Part shown: positions 49,271 to 61,264 of the stretch, piece after piece
How positions within the stretch are numbered: the first letter of the stretch is position 1
How the letters are laid out: each line of letters opens with the position of its first letter
DNA from: Orobanche coerulescens
Lineage: Eukaryota > Streptophyta > Magnoliopsida > Lamiales > Orobanchaceae
Assembly (NCBI GenBank): GCA_033398695.1
Contig: CM065801.1
Location: 107,315,170-107,379,169 of the forward strand
Length of the DNA stretch: 64,000 nucleotides
Direction: 5' to 3'
Notes under the pieces: model-generated
What the model saw: the letters and a program-made list of their open reading frames with translations, nothing else
The model's database searches: none
Told to the model about the DNA's origin: nothing
Made by a program: the position numbers and the translations under genes

Positions 49271-49310
<40 letters not shown>
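49271..49310. repeat. (TA)n microsatellite within the partial LTR
   Basis: About 38 bp of TA repeats, positioned like a TATA region downstream (minus sense) of the palindromes. A GA-rich run lies at about 49180-49260. Confidence 0.85.
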
Positions 49311-49313
<3 letters not shown>

Positions 49314-49382
49314 GATCCCTCAAAGATACCCTAGCCCTACCAGCCGAAAGTTGACTACGAGGAAAGTTCCTACCACCGACCA

Positions 49383-49472
49383 CGCATTACGTACGTAAAC
49401 CTCAGGGCGTAACGTACGTAATCGCAACAAATTAGCGTACGTAATGCTACATAGGTAGCGTACGCTATGGCT
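49383..49472 (-). promoter_or_regulatory. ACGT-core palindromes in the partial LTR
   Basis: GCATTACGTACGTAA, CGTAACGTACGTAA, GCGTACGTAATGC and TAGCGTACGCTA occur within 90 bp. They combine the core types seen in the chromovirus LTR (ACGTACGT) and in the LARD LTR (AGCGYRCGCT). Confidence 0.5.
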
Positions 49473-49673
49473 ATAAACTTAGCCAAAATTCCAAACTCAC
49501 CAAGCAACAACCAAACAACGAAACCAAACTGACGACCAATAAAAATATTTCGATCCCGAAATATTCCAATACAATATACATTGTATCGGTCCAAATCAAC
49601 AAAACTTGTACAATTCCAAATGAATACGTACAACACAACAGTAACACGAAAAAAAATTGCCCCCGGATATTAC

Positions 49674-51316
49674 ATATAACGTGTCCTATGATATGTAGAG
49701 TTCATGTCTTCACTAAGGATTAGTGGGAGCACACGTTATAGGTATGCTAATGGAATTAGTATACTCGAACATGACTCACCTCGATTCAGTCACATGGATG
49801 TCAATGACTGAATTAAAAGGTTGTGATAGGTATACGTGGACCTTTGACTTGGGGTTTCAGTAGGATATGTGCTTGTGACATTAAGTTAGTCATTAGAGTA
49901 GTTCGATCCAATTGCCGGTTGGTGGGGTCAATCTCGAAATGCAACTTAGTGGGCAAGTAGCAGTCTCTGCGGAATACCAAGATAGGATTCTTTCTCCTGT
50001 TAGTGAGCAGGTAAATTTCCTATGCGGTTAGTGGCGAATGAGAACATATCTTTGGCCAAAGCAGTTAGAGCTAGTTGTATTTGATACACAAGAGCTCGGT
50101 GATCTCGGTTTTGTATTAACAAATGCATAGAGTCAAGTTATAATAGGGTTTGACTTTACCGTGACCCTAATAATTCACCGGGATATATGATTGTAGGGTT
50201 TATACGTATATAAAATTCACGACATAATGGTTTTGGAATGATCCGATCACTAGTTCTTAGTTGGGTTACAGTACGGAGCACTAGACTGGCTAAGTGTTAC
50301 CCATACTCCTTGGTTCCTCCCATTGCCGACTAAGACGGACCTATGGAGTCGCGCACAAGGATATTAAATGGATAAATATGTATTTATTATCTCTTCATTA
50401 ATATTGGATATTAGATATCTAATTTGATTTATTTGATAAATCATGTGGTCTAGTGAATTGAAATTAATTACCGGGTGATTAATTTAATTCATAAATAATT
50501 ATTTTTAAGAAATATATTATTATAATTTAGTATTTGATAAAATTAATTAATTGGATTAATTAATTGAGTATAAATATATTTGAGATAAAACAAAGTGAAT
50601 TAGACGCGCGAACGTCCGGTACACGAACCGAGTGGCTCGATTCGTTTTTCTCACCAACCATAGTGGGCCACCCCCATCTTTCCTCCTCACCTTCCATGTT
50701 GTTTTATTTTCATGTGGGGTGTGTTTAGTTTAATATAATGAGATGATGATAAATGGATGAGATTCCATATCTCATCATATTGATCTCTTTTGTTATATAA
50801 AATGGAGTAGTCTTTCATTTGATGATTAACTTGAAAAACACCACCTCATTTTGAAGGAGTCCAGCCGTGAGAATAAGGAGAGGAGAGAGAGATTATTTTT
50901 TTCATCTAATTCATCTTTGAGAGAAAGAAAAGGAGGAAGACAAGAAAAAATACTATACCAATTCCAAGCCGTATTCTTTGAGAATGAATTGATATAATAT
51001 TTTTTCCGATCAATATCCGTCGTGTGGTAACGTAGAGACACTCGACATCTTTGGTGTTTTGATCATTCATCAAGCTACAACGAATTGGATTCGTGTTCGT
51101 GTTGGTGACGGGAAAAGATCAAAGCTTTGCTCGGGAATTTTTCCTTCAAGATATTATCAAAGGTCAACGATGGTATGATCTCTTAATTTTATCTTCATCT
51201 TTTTATATTCATTTATATGATGCTTGATCGATCCATTTTTGGGGTTTGGTTTTATCCGGTTAGACCAGTTTTATTTTCTGCCGCGTATCTCGTTTTCTAA
51301 TTACCGAATCCCAATA
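49674..51316 (+). repeat. Truncated 5' LTR of copia element 1
   Basis: Aligns with 55068-55635 plus 60124-61251 of the neighbouring copia LTR. It starts at TATAACGTG (compare TATGACGTG at 55074) and ends CCAATA at 51316 (CCAACA in the other element). At about 50215 it preserves the uninterrupted site where the CACTA transposon sits in the other LTR. Confidence 0.8.
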
Positions 51317-51317
51317 G

Positions 51318-51329
51318 TGGTATCAGAGC
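51318..51329 (+). other. Primer binding site, copia element 1
   Basis: TGGTATCAGAGC one base after the LTR end, complementary to initiator tRNA-Met. Confidence 0.85.
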
Positions 51330-52877
51330 GAGATCTTGCGATCGTATATACGATATTTAGCATTTGGAATGCCTGATTGGGTGTTTTTATGATTTGGAAT
51401 CATAATTGTATTAATCATTAATTTTTTAATTGTTCACCTAAAAATTAATTTTTCATGATTTTATGTTACAGTATAAATCTATTTTTCTTTTGAAAAATGA
51501 TTTAATTTATTATAAATATTAGAAAAATATTATTTTTGGAATCGGGAGGAAAAGATGAGCCGAGAACGTGATCGGACCCAGTAGCTTGGAGCTGCCAGGC
51601 TGCTGCCGTCCGGTCCCATTATGTGGACAGCGGTCCGGCCTGCTGGGCCGTGCCTCGGGCTTGGCCCGGTCGTGTGTTTTTCGACTCCATTTTTATTTCA
51701 TTCGATGATTAATTTTTCACAAATTGAATTGGATTTAATTTGACTAAGATATAATTATGGTAATTTTATTCTTAGGGTAGTTGATTTAATGAAATAGTAT
51801 TTTGTCCGGAAAAAACTAAAATTAACGGTTTCATGAATTAATTGGATTAATTCTAATAGTTGGATTAATTTTTGTTGATTAGAGCAATTTAGATTAGTAT
51901 TGCCATTTATTTTAATGCAATGGTTGGATTTTTTTTTTGAATGGTGATGTAGTTCATGGACTTATTTTCTTGAATCTTTATTTGATGGGGTTGTAATGGC
52001 CGTTTTGAGCCAATTTTTTTAGTAAATTTGTATAGGATGCAAATTTTATGAATGTAATAAATTAGCTATGACGAAGACCCAAGGACGAACCGCCATGAAG
52101 ACGAAGATTCAAGACTTGTAATTAGATTACTTCTATTTTTATCGAGCCGATAAAGACTCCATACTTAGGAACGGTCCATGAACTGCATGTTGTTAGTTTT
52201 AGGTTGTGTATGTTTTTATATTGTATGACAAACAAACGAACCGACAAACCGCGCTTATAAACGGATTAATGTGCAAAGTGTAACATATAATCGCGTTAAA
52301 CTCCCACTTAAAAACACTAAGTTATAAAGGTTATGAGGTTTCCTACCCTCCGTCAAACTCTGACATATTATTCTCTCGAGTATGTCGGAGTAATATTTTT
52401 GGGGAAGATTGATAAATTCCTAAAGTGCATTAGATGCCTTTGGTTGTGACAAATCAAATCCCTAGAAACCGTATGGGCTGCCGGGTAAGATTCAATTGTC
52501 AGACTAATAGGAGTTGACGGTTTAAACTTAGATAGTTCAGCGAGCTATAGAAACCGAATGGGTTGAGGGCAAGTGAAGTAGGGGTAAAATAAGATCAAAT
52601 CATCCATTAGATGGGTTGGTATTAGACACCACTTTATAAATAATGATAGAATAGAAACCATATGGGTTGCCCTCTATTAAATTTTGTAAAGAACTCGGTC
52701 ACCACTATGAAGTCAACTGTGACTTTCGAATTTCACATGGGAGGGTGTAAATGCCAATAAAATAGTGGGAGTGGAGTTATGAATAAAGAAAGTCCATAAA
52801 TTCTTCACTCGGATCATAATTAAACAATCACTAATAAATCTTAAATTATTCTCTACAGTTAACAAACATCTCTCAAA
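51330..52877 (+). other. Long untranslated leader, copia element 1
   Basis: About 1.5 kb with no reading frame of note. The leader of the second copia element is similar throughout, for example GACGAAGAC...GATTCAAGA near 52070 and 62090, and GGTTGCCCTCTATTAA near 52664. Confidence 0.7.
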
Positions 52878-53760
52878 ATGACTATTAACCCACTCACAAT
52901 TCTACTTGAAAAGAACACTCTAACTGGACCTAACTTTATGGACTGGCTCCGGAATATAAGGATAGTCCTCGGTATGGAGACGCTGGGATATGTCTTGGAT
53001 GCGGAAATCCCACCGGCTCCCTCAAGACCAGGGCTAATCAGGAAGAAGTTGATGCCCATGAGAAATGGGTTAAAGATGATGTCAGGGTCCGTGGTTTTAT
53101 GATGGCCTCTATGAACAATGAGCTTCAGAGGGGCCATGTGAAAATGCCCTCTTCAAGTGCGATTCTGGCACATCTGACTGAACTTTATGGGGAGCATAAT
53201 CGAACTGCTTGGTATGAGATATCAAAACAGTTGTTTAGTGCTCGAATGAAGGAAGGAGAGAAAGTTGTGGACCACGTCCTCAAAATGATATCTATGATCG
53301 AGAGATTGGAGGCTCTTGATTTTAGTATGCACATTTCTCTCCAGACTGACCTTATTCTTCAATCACTTCCTGACTCCTGCACTCAATTTGTCATGAACTT
53401 TAACTGCAATGAGATTTCATGTAATTTAGCTGGGCTCATGAGCAAACTGAGCACGACAAAGTCTCACATGAAGACAAAGCCTAAGGAGGCAGCTCTTGTA
53501 ATTTCTTCTGGGCCTTGGAGGTCCAAGAACAATCAGAAGAAAGGCAAAAAGCAGTTCAATCTAAAAGGTGGGGTACAGAAAGACAAGGACAAGGCCCCAA
53601 TGGTTCATCAGAGCAAGGGCCCAAGAAAATGGATGTATGCCTCAACTCCAGTGAGCTAGGCCACTGGAGGAGGTACTACCTAAAACTTGACCGTAATGCG
53701 CCTTCAGGTACGGAACTACTAGTTTTGGAAATGAACAGTTATGTAACAGGTTTACCCTAA
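52878..53760 (+). pseudogene. copia gag, element 1 (frameshifts, lost zinc knuckle)
   Basis: Copia-type capsid protein: LLEKNTLTGPNF start, LTELYGEHNRTA, YEISKQLFSARM, QTDLILQSLPDS and FVMNFNCNE. The start ATG at 52878 is supported by the same position in the second element. A one-base frameshift near 53025 splits 52878-53102 from 53099-53659. TAG at 53657-53659 then ends the frame within the zinc-knuckle region, which reads CLNSSELGHW in another frame and has lost metal-binding cysteines present in element 2. No pol follows. Confidence 0.85.
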
Positions 53761-54124
53761 CTTCGAACCACTATAAATATTGGTTTGCTTCATTTATGCA
53801 TATCCATTTATATATTAGAGCAATACTCTAAAGAAAACTCTTCGAAAACATCAGTTGACAAACTTTGTACTGTTGTTGTAGGCATTTAGACTGCAGTACC
53901 TTAAGCAGTTTGATATATGCAACATATTTAAAATGCATACCATGTAATTACTAAAATATTCTGCATTTAACTCGTTCTTGATCTATAGGATCAATCGCAA
54001 TGATTTAAATGAGCTAGATCGTTTTTTATATCTAAAAACTAGCTCAAGTTGATTTTAAAATCATATATTTTTTTTTTGCTTATTCATCCCATTCTTCTAT
54101 GATCATATTCTTGATAGACTCATC
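53761..54124 (+). other. AT-rich tail before the 3' LTR of copia element 1
   Basis: No gene, no clear polypurine tract and no pol remnant. The sequence is AT-rich and unlike the corresponding region of element 2. Confidence 0.5.
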
Positions 54125-54783
54125 TATTAGGAATATGCTCTCGTATGCCACTCGGAGGATTTCTGAGAGAGGGTATTATACTTGTGATTATGTAAATTCT
54201 TATCAGAAGGCAATTGTTAGTTTCTTTATTTACTAGAAGTCACTGGCATTCCTGACTTGTAAATATATACAGAGAAACTAGTCCATGTATTTGAAAGAAA
54301 ACTTTCGACTCCTTATTAGATAAGGAAATAGGCACTGGTAAAGTTTATGGCTCAAATACGTAATCGGTCACAAGTCGGTGAAACTTGATTGGGCGTTAAG
54401 TTTATGTGAAGACTTGTATGACGTGTTTTTTTACTTGGAGAGTGTCTGTCGTCACTAATGGTTAGTGGGAGCACGCATTGTAGGTATGCTAATGGGATTA
54501 GTATATTCGAACCAATTCACACTCGATTCATCACATTTTCACGCTGGGACGGTCAATGGTGTAATCGAACGGTTGTGATAGGTATTCGTGAACCTTAGAC
54601 TTGAGGATTTATTAGGGATGTGCTTGTGATGTTAAGATTTTCACTAGAGTAGTTCGACCCAGAAAGACGAGAGGTGGGGGTCAACCTTGATGCATTTTTT
54701 AACGGACAAGTAGCAGGTTCTACTAAATAGCAAGATAGGTTCTTCCTCCTATAAGTGAGCAGGTATATGTCCTATGTGGTTAT
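54125..54783 (+). repeat. Partial 3' LTR of copia element 1
   Basis: Starts TATTAGGAATATGCTC (TGTTAGGAGTATGCCC in element 2; the TG end has decayed to TA) and matches the first ~660 bp of that LTR. It stops at GTTAT (54779-54783), where element 2 begins; GTTAT is the expected left target duplication of element 2. Confidence 0.75.
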
Positions 54784-55635
54784 TGTTAGGAGTATGCCCT
54801 CGAATGCCACTCAGAGTATATTGAGTGAGGGCATTGTACTTGTTATTATGTAAATCATCAATATAAGGCAATGCATGTTTCTTTATTTACTGGTAGTTAC
54901 TGGCATTCCCAACTCGTAAATATACATATAGAAACTAGTCCCTGTATTTGAGAGCAAAACGTTCCACTCCTTATTTGTTAAGGGGGTCGGCGCTAGAAAG
55001 GTTTATAGCTCAAATACTTAATCATTCGCAAGTCGATGAAACTTGACTGGGCGTTAAGTTTATGTGAAGACTTGTATGACGTGTTCTTTGACAAGGAGAG
55101 TGCCTGTCGAACACTAATGGTTAGTGGGAGCACACGTTATAGGTATGCTAATTGGATTAGTATACTCGAACTGACTCACCCTCGATTCGTCACACGGATT
55201 TCACTCCGGGACAGTCAATGATGGAATCGAAAGGTTGTGATAGGTATTCCTGAACCTTCGACTTGAGGATTTAGTAGGGATGTGCTTGTGACATCAAGAT
55301 TTATATTAGAGTAGTTCGAACCTATAAACCGGAAGGTGGGGGTCCACCTCGACATGCATCTTGATGGGCAAGTAGCACGTCTTACTGAATACCAAGATAG
55401 AATTCTTTCTCCCGTTAGTGATCGGGTTATATGTCCTATTCGGTTACTGGCAGATGAGATCATAAGTCTTTGGCTAAAGGATTGGAGCTAGTTATATTGG
55501 ATACATGAGAGATCGATGATCTCGATTTGCATTAACGCATGCATAGAGTCAATTACATATAGGGTTTGACTGACCGTGACCCTATAACTTGATCGGGACA
55601 TTTGAAAGAAGGGTTTATACATTTACTGGTATTCA

Positions 55636-55920
55636 CACTAGTAGAAAAAGAGTCTTTCTTGACGCGCATTTGGCGTCATAAAGGACCTTTATGACGCGCA
55701 AATGCTGATCATAGAAGGACCAGTCATAACTCATTATGACTCGCATTTGTTCGTCATTGTACAATGACACGCACTTATGACACCCACTTTATGACGCCCT
55801 TTTCTGACAACTATATATGCGTGTCATAAAAGTTACGACCCCTTTTTCTGATTTCAGTTTTTGCGTGTCATAACTTCAAAATTTTTTTTTTCTGGCTTTT
55901 ATGACCCCCTGCTAAACCTG
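55636..55920 (+). repeat. CACTA left end: terminal inverted repeat and subterminal repeats
   Basis: CACTAGTAGAAA, then clustered TGACGCGCA and ATGACRC motifs in both orientations. The right counterpart is about 59950-60120. Confidence 0.85.
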
Positions 55921-56320
55921 CAATTATATACCAATTGTACCCAATTCATTACAAAACCTGCTGATCGATTGTACAAAATTAACGCATTTCATATATATCG
56001 CAAAACCATGCGTTACCAATTCATTACATGACTCGACTAAACTCGATCATGTCAAAATCGGATCAATATTATCTAGTTTACGATTACTACCAATTGTACC
56101 CATTTCTACCAACTGTACCTATTCCTACAAACAGTTTTACTCCCTAAAAATAAAATTCGACACATAAGTACACCATTCTTCTCGAATGTCGTCGAAATCC
56201 GCATCAGTGTAGTCGTTGCTTTCACCTCCAATCTAGTCAAATAAAACAACAAGTTAAAACAGTTTAAATAGGATCCGCGGACTAACTAAGCTAGACAACT
56301 AAGACCAGTCATTAAAACAG

Positions 56321-56511
56321 TTTCGTAGCTTGCCGCTGGGCATCATTAAAATAAGCTGGAACTGTGATCACAGCCTTGTTTACAGACTTCCCAAGGTAGG
56401 GTTCCAGCACTGAATTGAAGAAAGTATGATCAGGAAATACACCTGAATGGCCTTGCAAGACCCGCCCACTTGTTGCTCAATGACCATGACGGCTTGGTGT
56501 TTCCAGTTAAC
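56321..56511 (-). pseudogene. Captured mitochondrial HSP70 fragments
   Basis: On the minus strand, 56511-56443 encodes [19 protein letters not shown] ending in an AG|GT donor, resembling the transit-peptide region of plant mitochondrial HSP70 (ARPFS before the mature start). After only 33 nt, an AG acceptor leads into 56409-56321, encoding [17 protein letters not shown] then AQRQATK, the highly conserved HSP70 ATPase-domain signature. In a real HSP70 these parts are separated by over 100 residues, so the middle was deleted and the flanking intron ends fused. Mitochondrial type is inferred from the leader; HSP70 itself is firm. Confidence 0.8.
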
Positions 56512-59500
56512 TGATATGAGATGCAAATCATATTACAAAGTTAATAAAATGTATAACGAAGTGCTTAATGTCATTAAGATACAACACAACAGCACAAGCA
56601 AGCATGCAGAAAGCAGAAACCTCCAGACAAGTCATAATTAGATTGCAAAAAAATGGAACTAAATTGTTTAAGATTGCATATGTGCTTATGAATAACAAAC
56701 AAACCTGCAATCCCACCAGGTAAAGGGTGGTTAGATGTGCTCTTAAGACTAATAGTCTACGTATCACAACTTAAATTTCAATACACTCTTCAATATTTGT
56801 ATTACCTAAAAGTTCAACCATGTCGGTGACAAAGAAATCGTCAGTACATCGATTTATCGATCAAGGATAACAATTCCTCATTTGTACCACGTACATTTGT
56901 TTCCACGTGGGCAAAGCTACCTGTTCTTGAGTCTTTTCTTCGTACCGGAACATGTCAATACGGGCCACCAGCCTGCGCCGACAATGACAACCGTTACTGA
57001 ATTCATAAATTAATATTACATGTCTATTTTATTTGGTGTTCATGTACCAGGAAAGTAGCATCTCCTGCAGCAATAGTAAAAACAACAGCACATGAAACCC
57101 TTTCAATGCGTCTAAACTCGTGGAGGCGTTCTTTTGTTGGTGAAAGGTAACTCGGGCCTCCAGCAACACTGAACCACAGCAACCCTATATCAATATTTCA
57201 TAAAAACCCAAAATGGCAAAATGAGCATGCAAATTATATAATAATGTAAAACTATAGTACAATCCATATACAAAAATATAATATCTTCTTGTTTTTAAAG
57301 AAAATGATAATCCAAGGTACATAAAAGTAAGGAAACAGCTAGTCGAGTTTAAGACGCGTACCAAAGTCACCTCCAGACACCCACTTCATCGCACTATACC
57401 CCACCAAATCCTTCCCATCCAGCTGTCTGATATTCCCGGGCCGACTCCCAACACTATAGAATTCCGCACTCTCATCTTCCCCGCAGTTCATACACCCATC
57501 CCCGCTTGTTGGAGAATGTAACAGTGATTTTCAGAACCCTATTGCAATACAAAATGACACTAAAATAAGTATGCAACAAAGACAACATAATGAGACAATA
57601 CTTTTATCTAAATAACATAAAATTGACATGAATCTCGAGAAACCACTATTGGTGTAATTCCAATTTTGGGGAGGGTTGATAGGTGGACCGTTACTAACAA
57701 AATGAAGTTGATAAAACCAATCTAACATGTCAACCGATGAAGTAAACCTGTTACTACCTATAAAAGCTTCTTGGCTTTATATGCTTTTCATCTGGTATTA
57801 GTAAAATACAGGGAAATATATATATTTTTTCGTACCCGTTCGTTCGTTCAAAAAGCGAAATTATTCCCGTATCGACTGGTTAACTTTTTAGTGAACCTAA
57901 ATTATGAATTTTAAAGTTCATGCTACTTTGTTGATGCCCCGTCAGTAGTATCTAGACCAGTCAAAACGTCAAATTTATTTGGCCTGTTAAGAAATTAGAA
58001 TTATTAATACCTTCGTCAATCTCACAAAACCCGATGATTCCCATATATAACTGTTAATAATTATACAATATTTTGGCATATTATGAACTATATGAACACT
58101 ATAACTATATGGTAAGTACCGTTAAGCTAATAGGAATTAAAACAACAAACCAAGAAAGAATCGTTATCCCATCATTTTAGAAAGATGTGTAACCTTTGTT
58201 CGCGGAATTAGGACAATTTTGGGAACAGGAAGCCCATTTGAAGATGCGTATTATTGAGTTGCCAAAAGTTGTTGGGTGAGTAAACCAAGCTCCCTCCGCA
58301 AAAAAAGCCAACCAAAAGGGTTGGGGATAATCCTTTAATCGTTGAAGACCAGCCTAAATAGCACACGCAACACAGTTTAAAGTGAAATTGTTAATGTACA
58401 GAATAAGCCTATTTTATCGAATCAAATAATTTAAGTCAAAGGCTTTTTGAGCAAACACAATCATTTCTTTAATCCCAATTTAATATGGATTTTTAAATGA
58501 GAAACCTTTAGACACCTAAATCATCAAATAACAGTATCATAAAAAGCTTAAAAAATGATATTATTATCCAGCAAACAACTCAGTGCAGTATCTTAGTCTT
58601 AGGTTACTACATACGGGAATGTGATATTATTATATGCCCCATTTAATGTGCTAGAGTAATAATATTTGCAGAAATTTCATACCTCTTTTGGGTCAGCCGA
58701 CACTCCCACTATACCAGTTTCTACTGCTTGGTTTTCCACTGTAGAGGCTTTTGCATCCATCAACACCACCATATGAGCATCTACTCCTCAAGCAATATCT
58801 GCAAAAGAAAAAAACAAATTATTCATATTGGTGCTTACAAACAACTGTTAACAGAGTACGTATAAACGTACTATTGCCTACAAAATTTAATATTGCATCC
58901 TTACAAATTTTAACACCATTCCTCTACAAAATTAGAAACATCATCACCTCAGATTAGCAAAACTCCTGAGAACTTAGTTATAATCTCAAATAGGTTGAAT
59001 CAAATTACAAAAGCCAGTCTCAATACTTTGATCTAAATCCTTTTGCTAGGTTTGATCTTCATGCGATGTACTTGGGTGTTTCACTCCCCAACGCGGCATC
59101 CGTTCCGCTCCGTCACATCAGCTACTTTGAAACTATAACTCCCTTTATACCATCGAAACTGCAAATTCAAATTTTGAACTCGTAAATTGTTATGGTTACA
59201 ATTTCCGGGGTGACTAAAGGGTAGGACGAAAAATAAAACTTTAGGCAAACCCTCTCACTTATTCCCCAAACCTACTGATGTTGTATTGCTTTCGTGACAC
59301 ACAGGGATGTGTTTGACATCTTGAGAAAATGTGGTTTAACCATTATTAAGGAACAAATGTTTTACCAGAAATTGAATTCATGAAATATAACCCAATGCAA
59401 ATTACCTGATAATTGCGAAAATAAAGTTAAACAAACAACGGCAGAGAAAGTAACATTTCTGCACGAACGACTCGATTTCGCAGCAACAGCCAAAATAAAA

Positions 59501-59950
59501 AATATTATACCTCATCCTGGTATTGCAACCCATAATCGTCTTGACTCGTCGATTACGCAAAACAAAAACAAAAACCATGAACGGCCACACAAGAAAACCA
59601 AAACCATCTTCACCACTAATTATATTCTTTGTTTATTTATTTTTATGACAATATTGAAGATAAAATCACCAATTAGTGTTGATAAACTTACACAATTAAT
59701 TTCTCTACTTCTCCGATTCGTCTCTTGAGTATTGTTCAAGAAATTTGTGGATTTGGATTTGGGTTATTGTTAACGGATGAAGATTCGGGAAGAAGAACTG
59801 AAGAATTGTGTGAGTTGTTGAATCTGGTTTTCGATAAGAACAACTAACCTTGGCAGATCTAGAAGACGAATTCTATGGCGGTGGATTTGGGTTTATTCAT
59901 TTTTTTTTAAGGCACAGTGCCCTATTCCTCCGCCCTTAGTATATAGAGAG
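56512..59950. other. CACTA interior without recognised genes
   Basis: AT-rich DNA with scattered exon-like segments on the minus strand. Examples are a stretch near 57140-57180 encoding GGPSYLSPTKERLHEF and one near 57380-57470 containing VGYSAMKWVSGGDFG, both in short open stretches. They may be further captured exons, but I do not recognise the source. No transposase domain seen. Confidence 0.5.
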
Positions 59951-61252
59951 AATATATTAATCCCTTTATGACTGCCACTTTTTGACACATGTAAACTCGT
60001 GTCATCGCTAATGGAAATTTTACGCGTTATGACTGTGATTATGTGACTAAGCTATTTGCGAGTCATCTTCGACTGTTGGTCATAAAAAAAGGGTCAAGGA
60101 AGGGACTGTTTCTACTAGTGTCACGACAGAATGGTTCTTGAATGATCCTAATCATTCGTTCTCAGTTGGGGTACAGTGTAGGCTGCCAGGCTGGCTAGGT
60201 GGTGCTACAAGTCTTTGGTTCCTCCCATTGCTAACTGAGACGAACCTACCGAGTCGCGCAATAGGATTGACGACGGAATGAATCAAGCTAATTCTCTCAT
60301 TATGAATATTAGATATTGGATATCTAAATTTGGGACATTGGATGTTTAAATCGACTTATCAGATAAATTAATTTACGGCTTAATGAATTAAATATATCAC
60401 TGGTGATTAATTTAATTCATGAATATAATTATTTCTTGGAGAAATTAATTATGTTATTTTATATTTGATATGTTTAATTAATTGGATTAATTAATCGATA
60501 CAAATACATCGGAACGGAATCGTAGTTTATCTGTTTGGACTCACGGGAGTCCGAAATGAATCGAACTCATCCGTTTCTGCATGGTATCCGCCCCCCTTAG
60601 TTCCACCCACTTTACTCTTGTCTTGTTGTTTTCATTTTATATGAAAAAGATGACTTTGTGGGGTTTGATCTCATGTGACATGAGTTGTTCACACGAGGGT
60701 GGAATAAGAATAAAAGGAGTAAGACTTCTTATCTCTCCCACATGATTTCCAACGTGAGACAAGCCTTTCAAGAGAGAGAGAAAGACTTCTTCATCTTGTT
60801 CTTCTTCTTTATGTATTCTTGAGAGTTTTCTTAGAGAAAAATAATAAGATATAAAGAGAGAGTAAGATTAAAACACTTAGAGTGTAGTAATCTTTACATA
60901 TATAGCTTTATCACTTAGATCTAGCCGTATCCTCGGAGGATAGCAAAGTGATCGTCGTTCCGGTCGTTTCTTCGCTGCGTGGCAAGTAGAGACGCGGTGC
61001 TTTCGGCGTTGGATCGTTCAAGGGCTTGAAGCGGAATAGATTCGTAGAGATCAAGCAAAGCTTGGGGAATAGCTCAAGAGAAGGTTACCATTTAATCAAC
61101 GGAATTCAAGGGTGAGTTTCTTACAACTCTTGTTTTTCAATTATATATTCGTATATACGTAGCTCGATCGATCATCGTAGGGATTCAGATCGAATTAATT
61201 TTCGTTTTACCGCTTCCGCTGGGCCTTCGTTTTAGGCACCGAATCCCAACAG

Positions 61253-61264
61253 TGGTATCGGAGC
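61253..61264 (+). other. Primer binding site, copia element 2
   Basis: TGGTATCGGAGC follows the LTR end by one base and matches the initiator tRNA-Met-type site. Confidence 0.82.

Larger units (their letters stand above)
48531..49673 (-). mobile_element. Partial chromovirus-type LTR
   Basis: On the minus strand the segment starts TGTAATATCCGG at 49673, like the LTRs at 11010 and 33365. It carries four palindromes of the TACGTACG or AGCGTACGCT type (49383-49470) and then a TA-rich TATA region (about 49271-49310), CT-rich leader-like sequence (about 49190-49255) and CGCCGG-rich DNA. Its distal end is not in the window; the Helitron ends at 48530 and appears to have inserted into it. Open frames such as 48493-49212 and 48659-49072 overlap low-complexity GC-rich DNA and carry no recognised domain. 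Confidence 0.6.
49674..54783 (+). mobile_element. Ty1/copia-like element reduced to gag, 5' LTR truncated
   Basis: A 5' LTR remnant (49674-51316), tRNA-iMet primer site, 1.5-kb leader, damaged gag (52878-53760), a short non-coding tail and a partial 3' LTR (54125-54783) that is cut by the next copia element. No protease, integrase or reverse transcriptase was found. LTR and gag are clearly related to the element at 54784-64000. The first ~290 bp of the 5' LTR are absent; the break lies exactly at the edge of the partial chromovirus LTR, which suggests that element inserted here. Confidence 0.8.
55636..60120. mobile_element. Non-autonomous CACTA (En/Spm-type) transposon with captured gene pieces
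   Basis: Terminal inverted repeats begin CACTAGTAGAAA at 55636 and end TTTCTACTAGTG at 60120, flanked by the 3-bp duplication TCA (55633-55635 and 60121-60123). Subterminal regions hold repeated GACGCGCA and GTCATAA motifs (about 55660-55870 and 59960-60095), the usual transposase-binding arrays of the family. No transposase-like frame was found in 4485 bp. Minus-strand pieces of a mitochondrial HSP70 gene lie at 56321-56511. Other exon-like stretches near 57095-57185, 57370-57500 and 58680-58790 on minus are not recognised. Confidence 0.9.
54784..61251 (+). repeat. 5' LTR of copia element 2, split by a CACTA insertion
   Basis: Left part 54784-55635, right part 60124-61251 (60121-60123 is the duplicated TCA). 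Joining them gives a continuous match to the uninterrupted LTR at 49674-51316. Confidence 0.85.
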
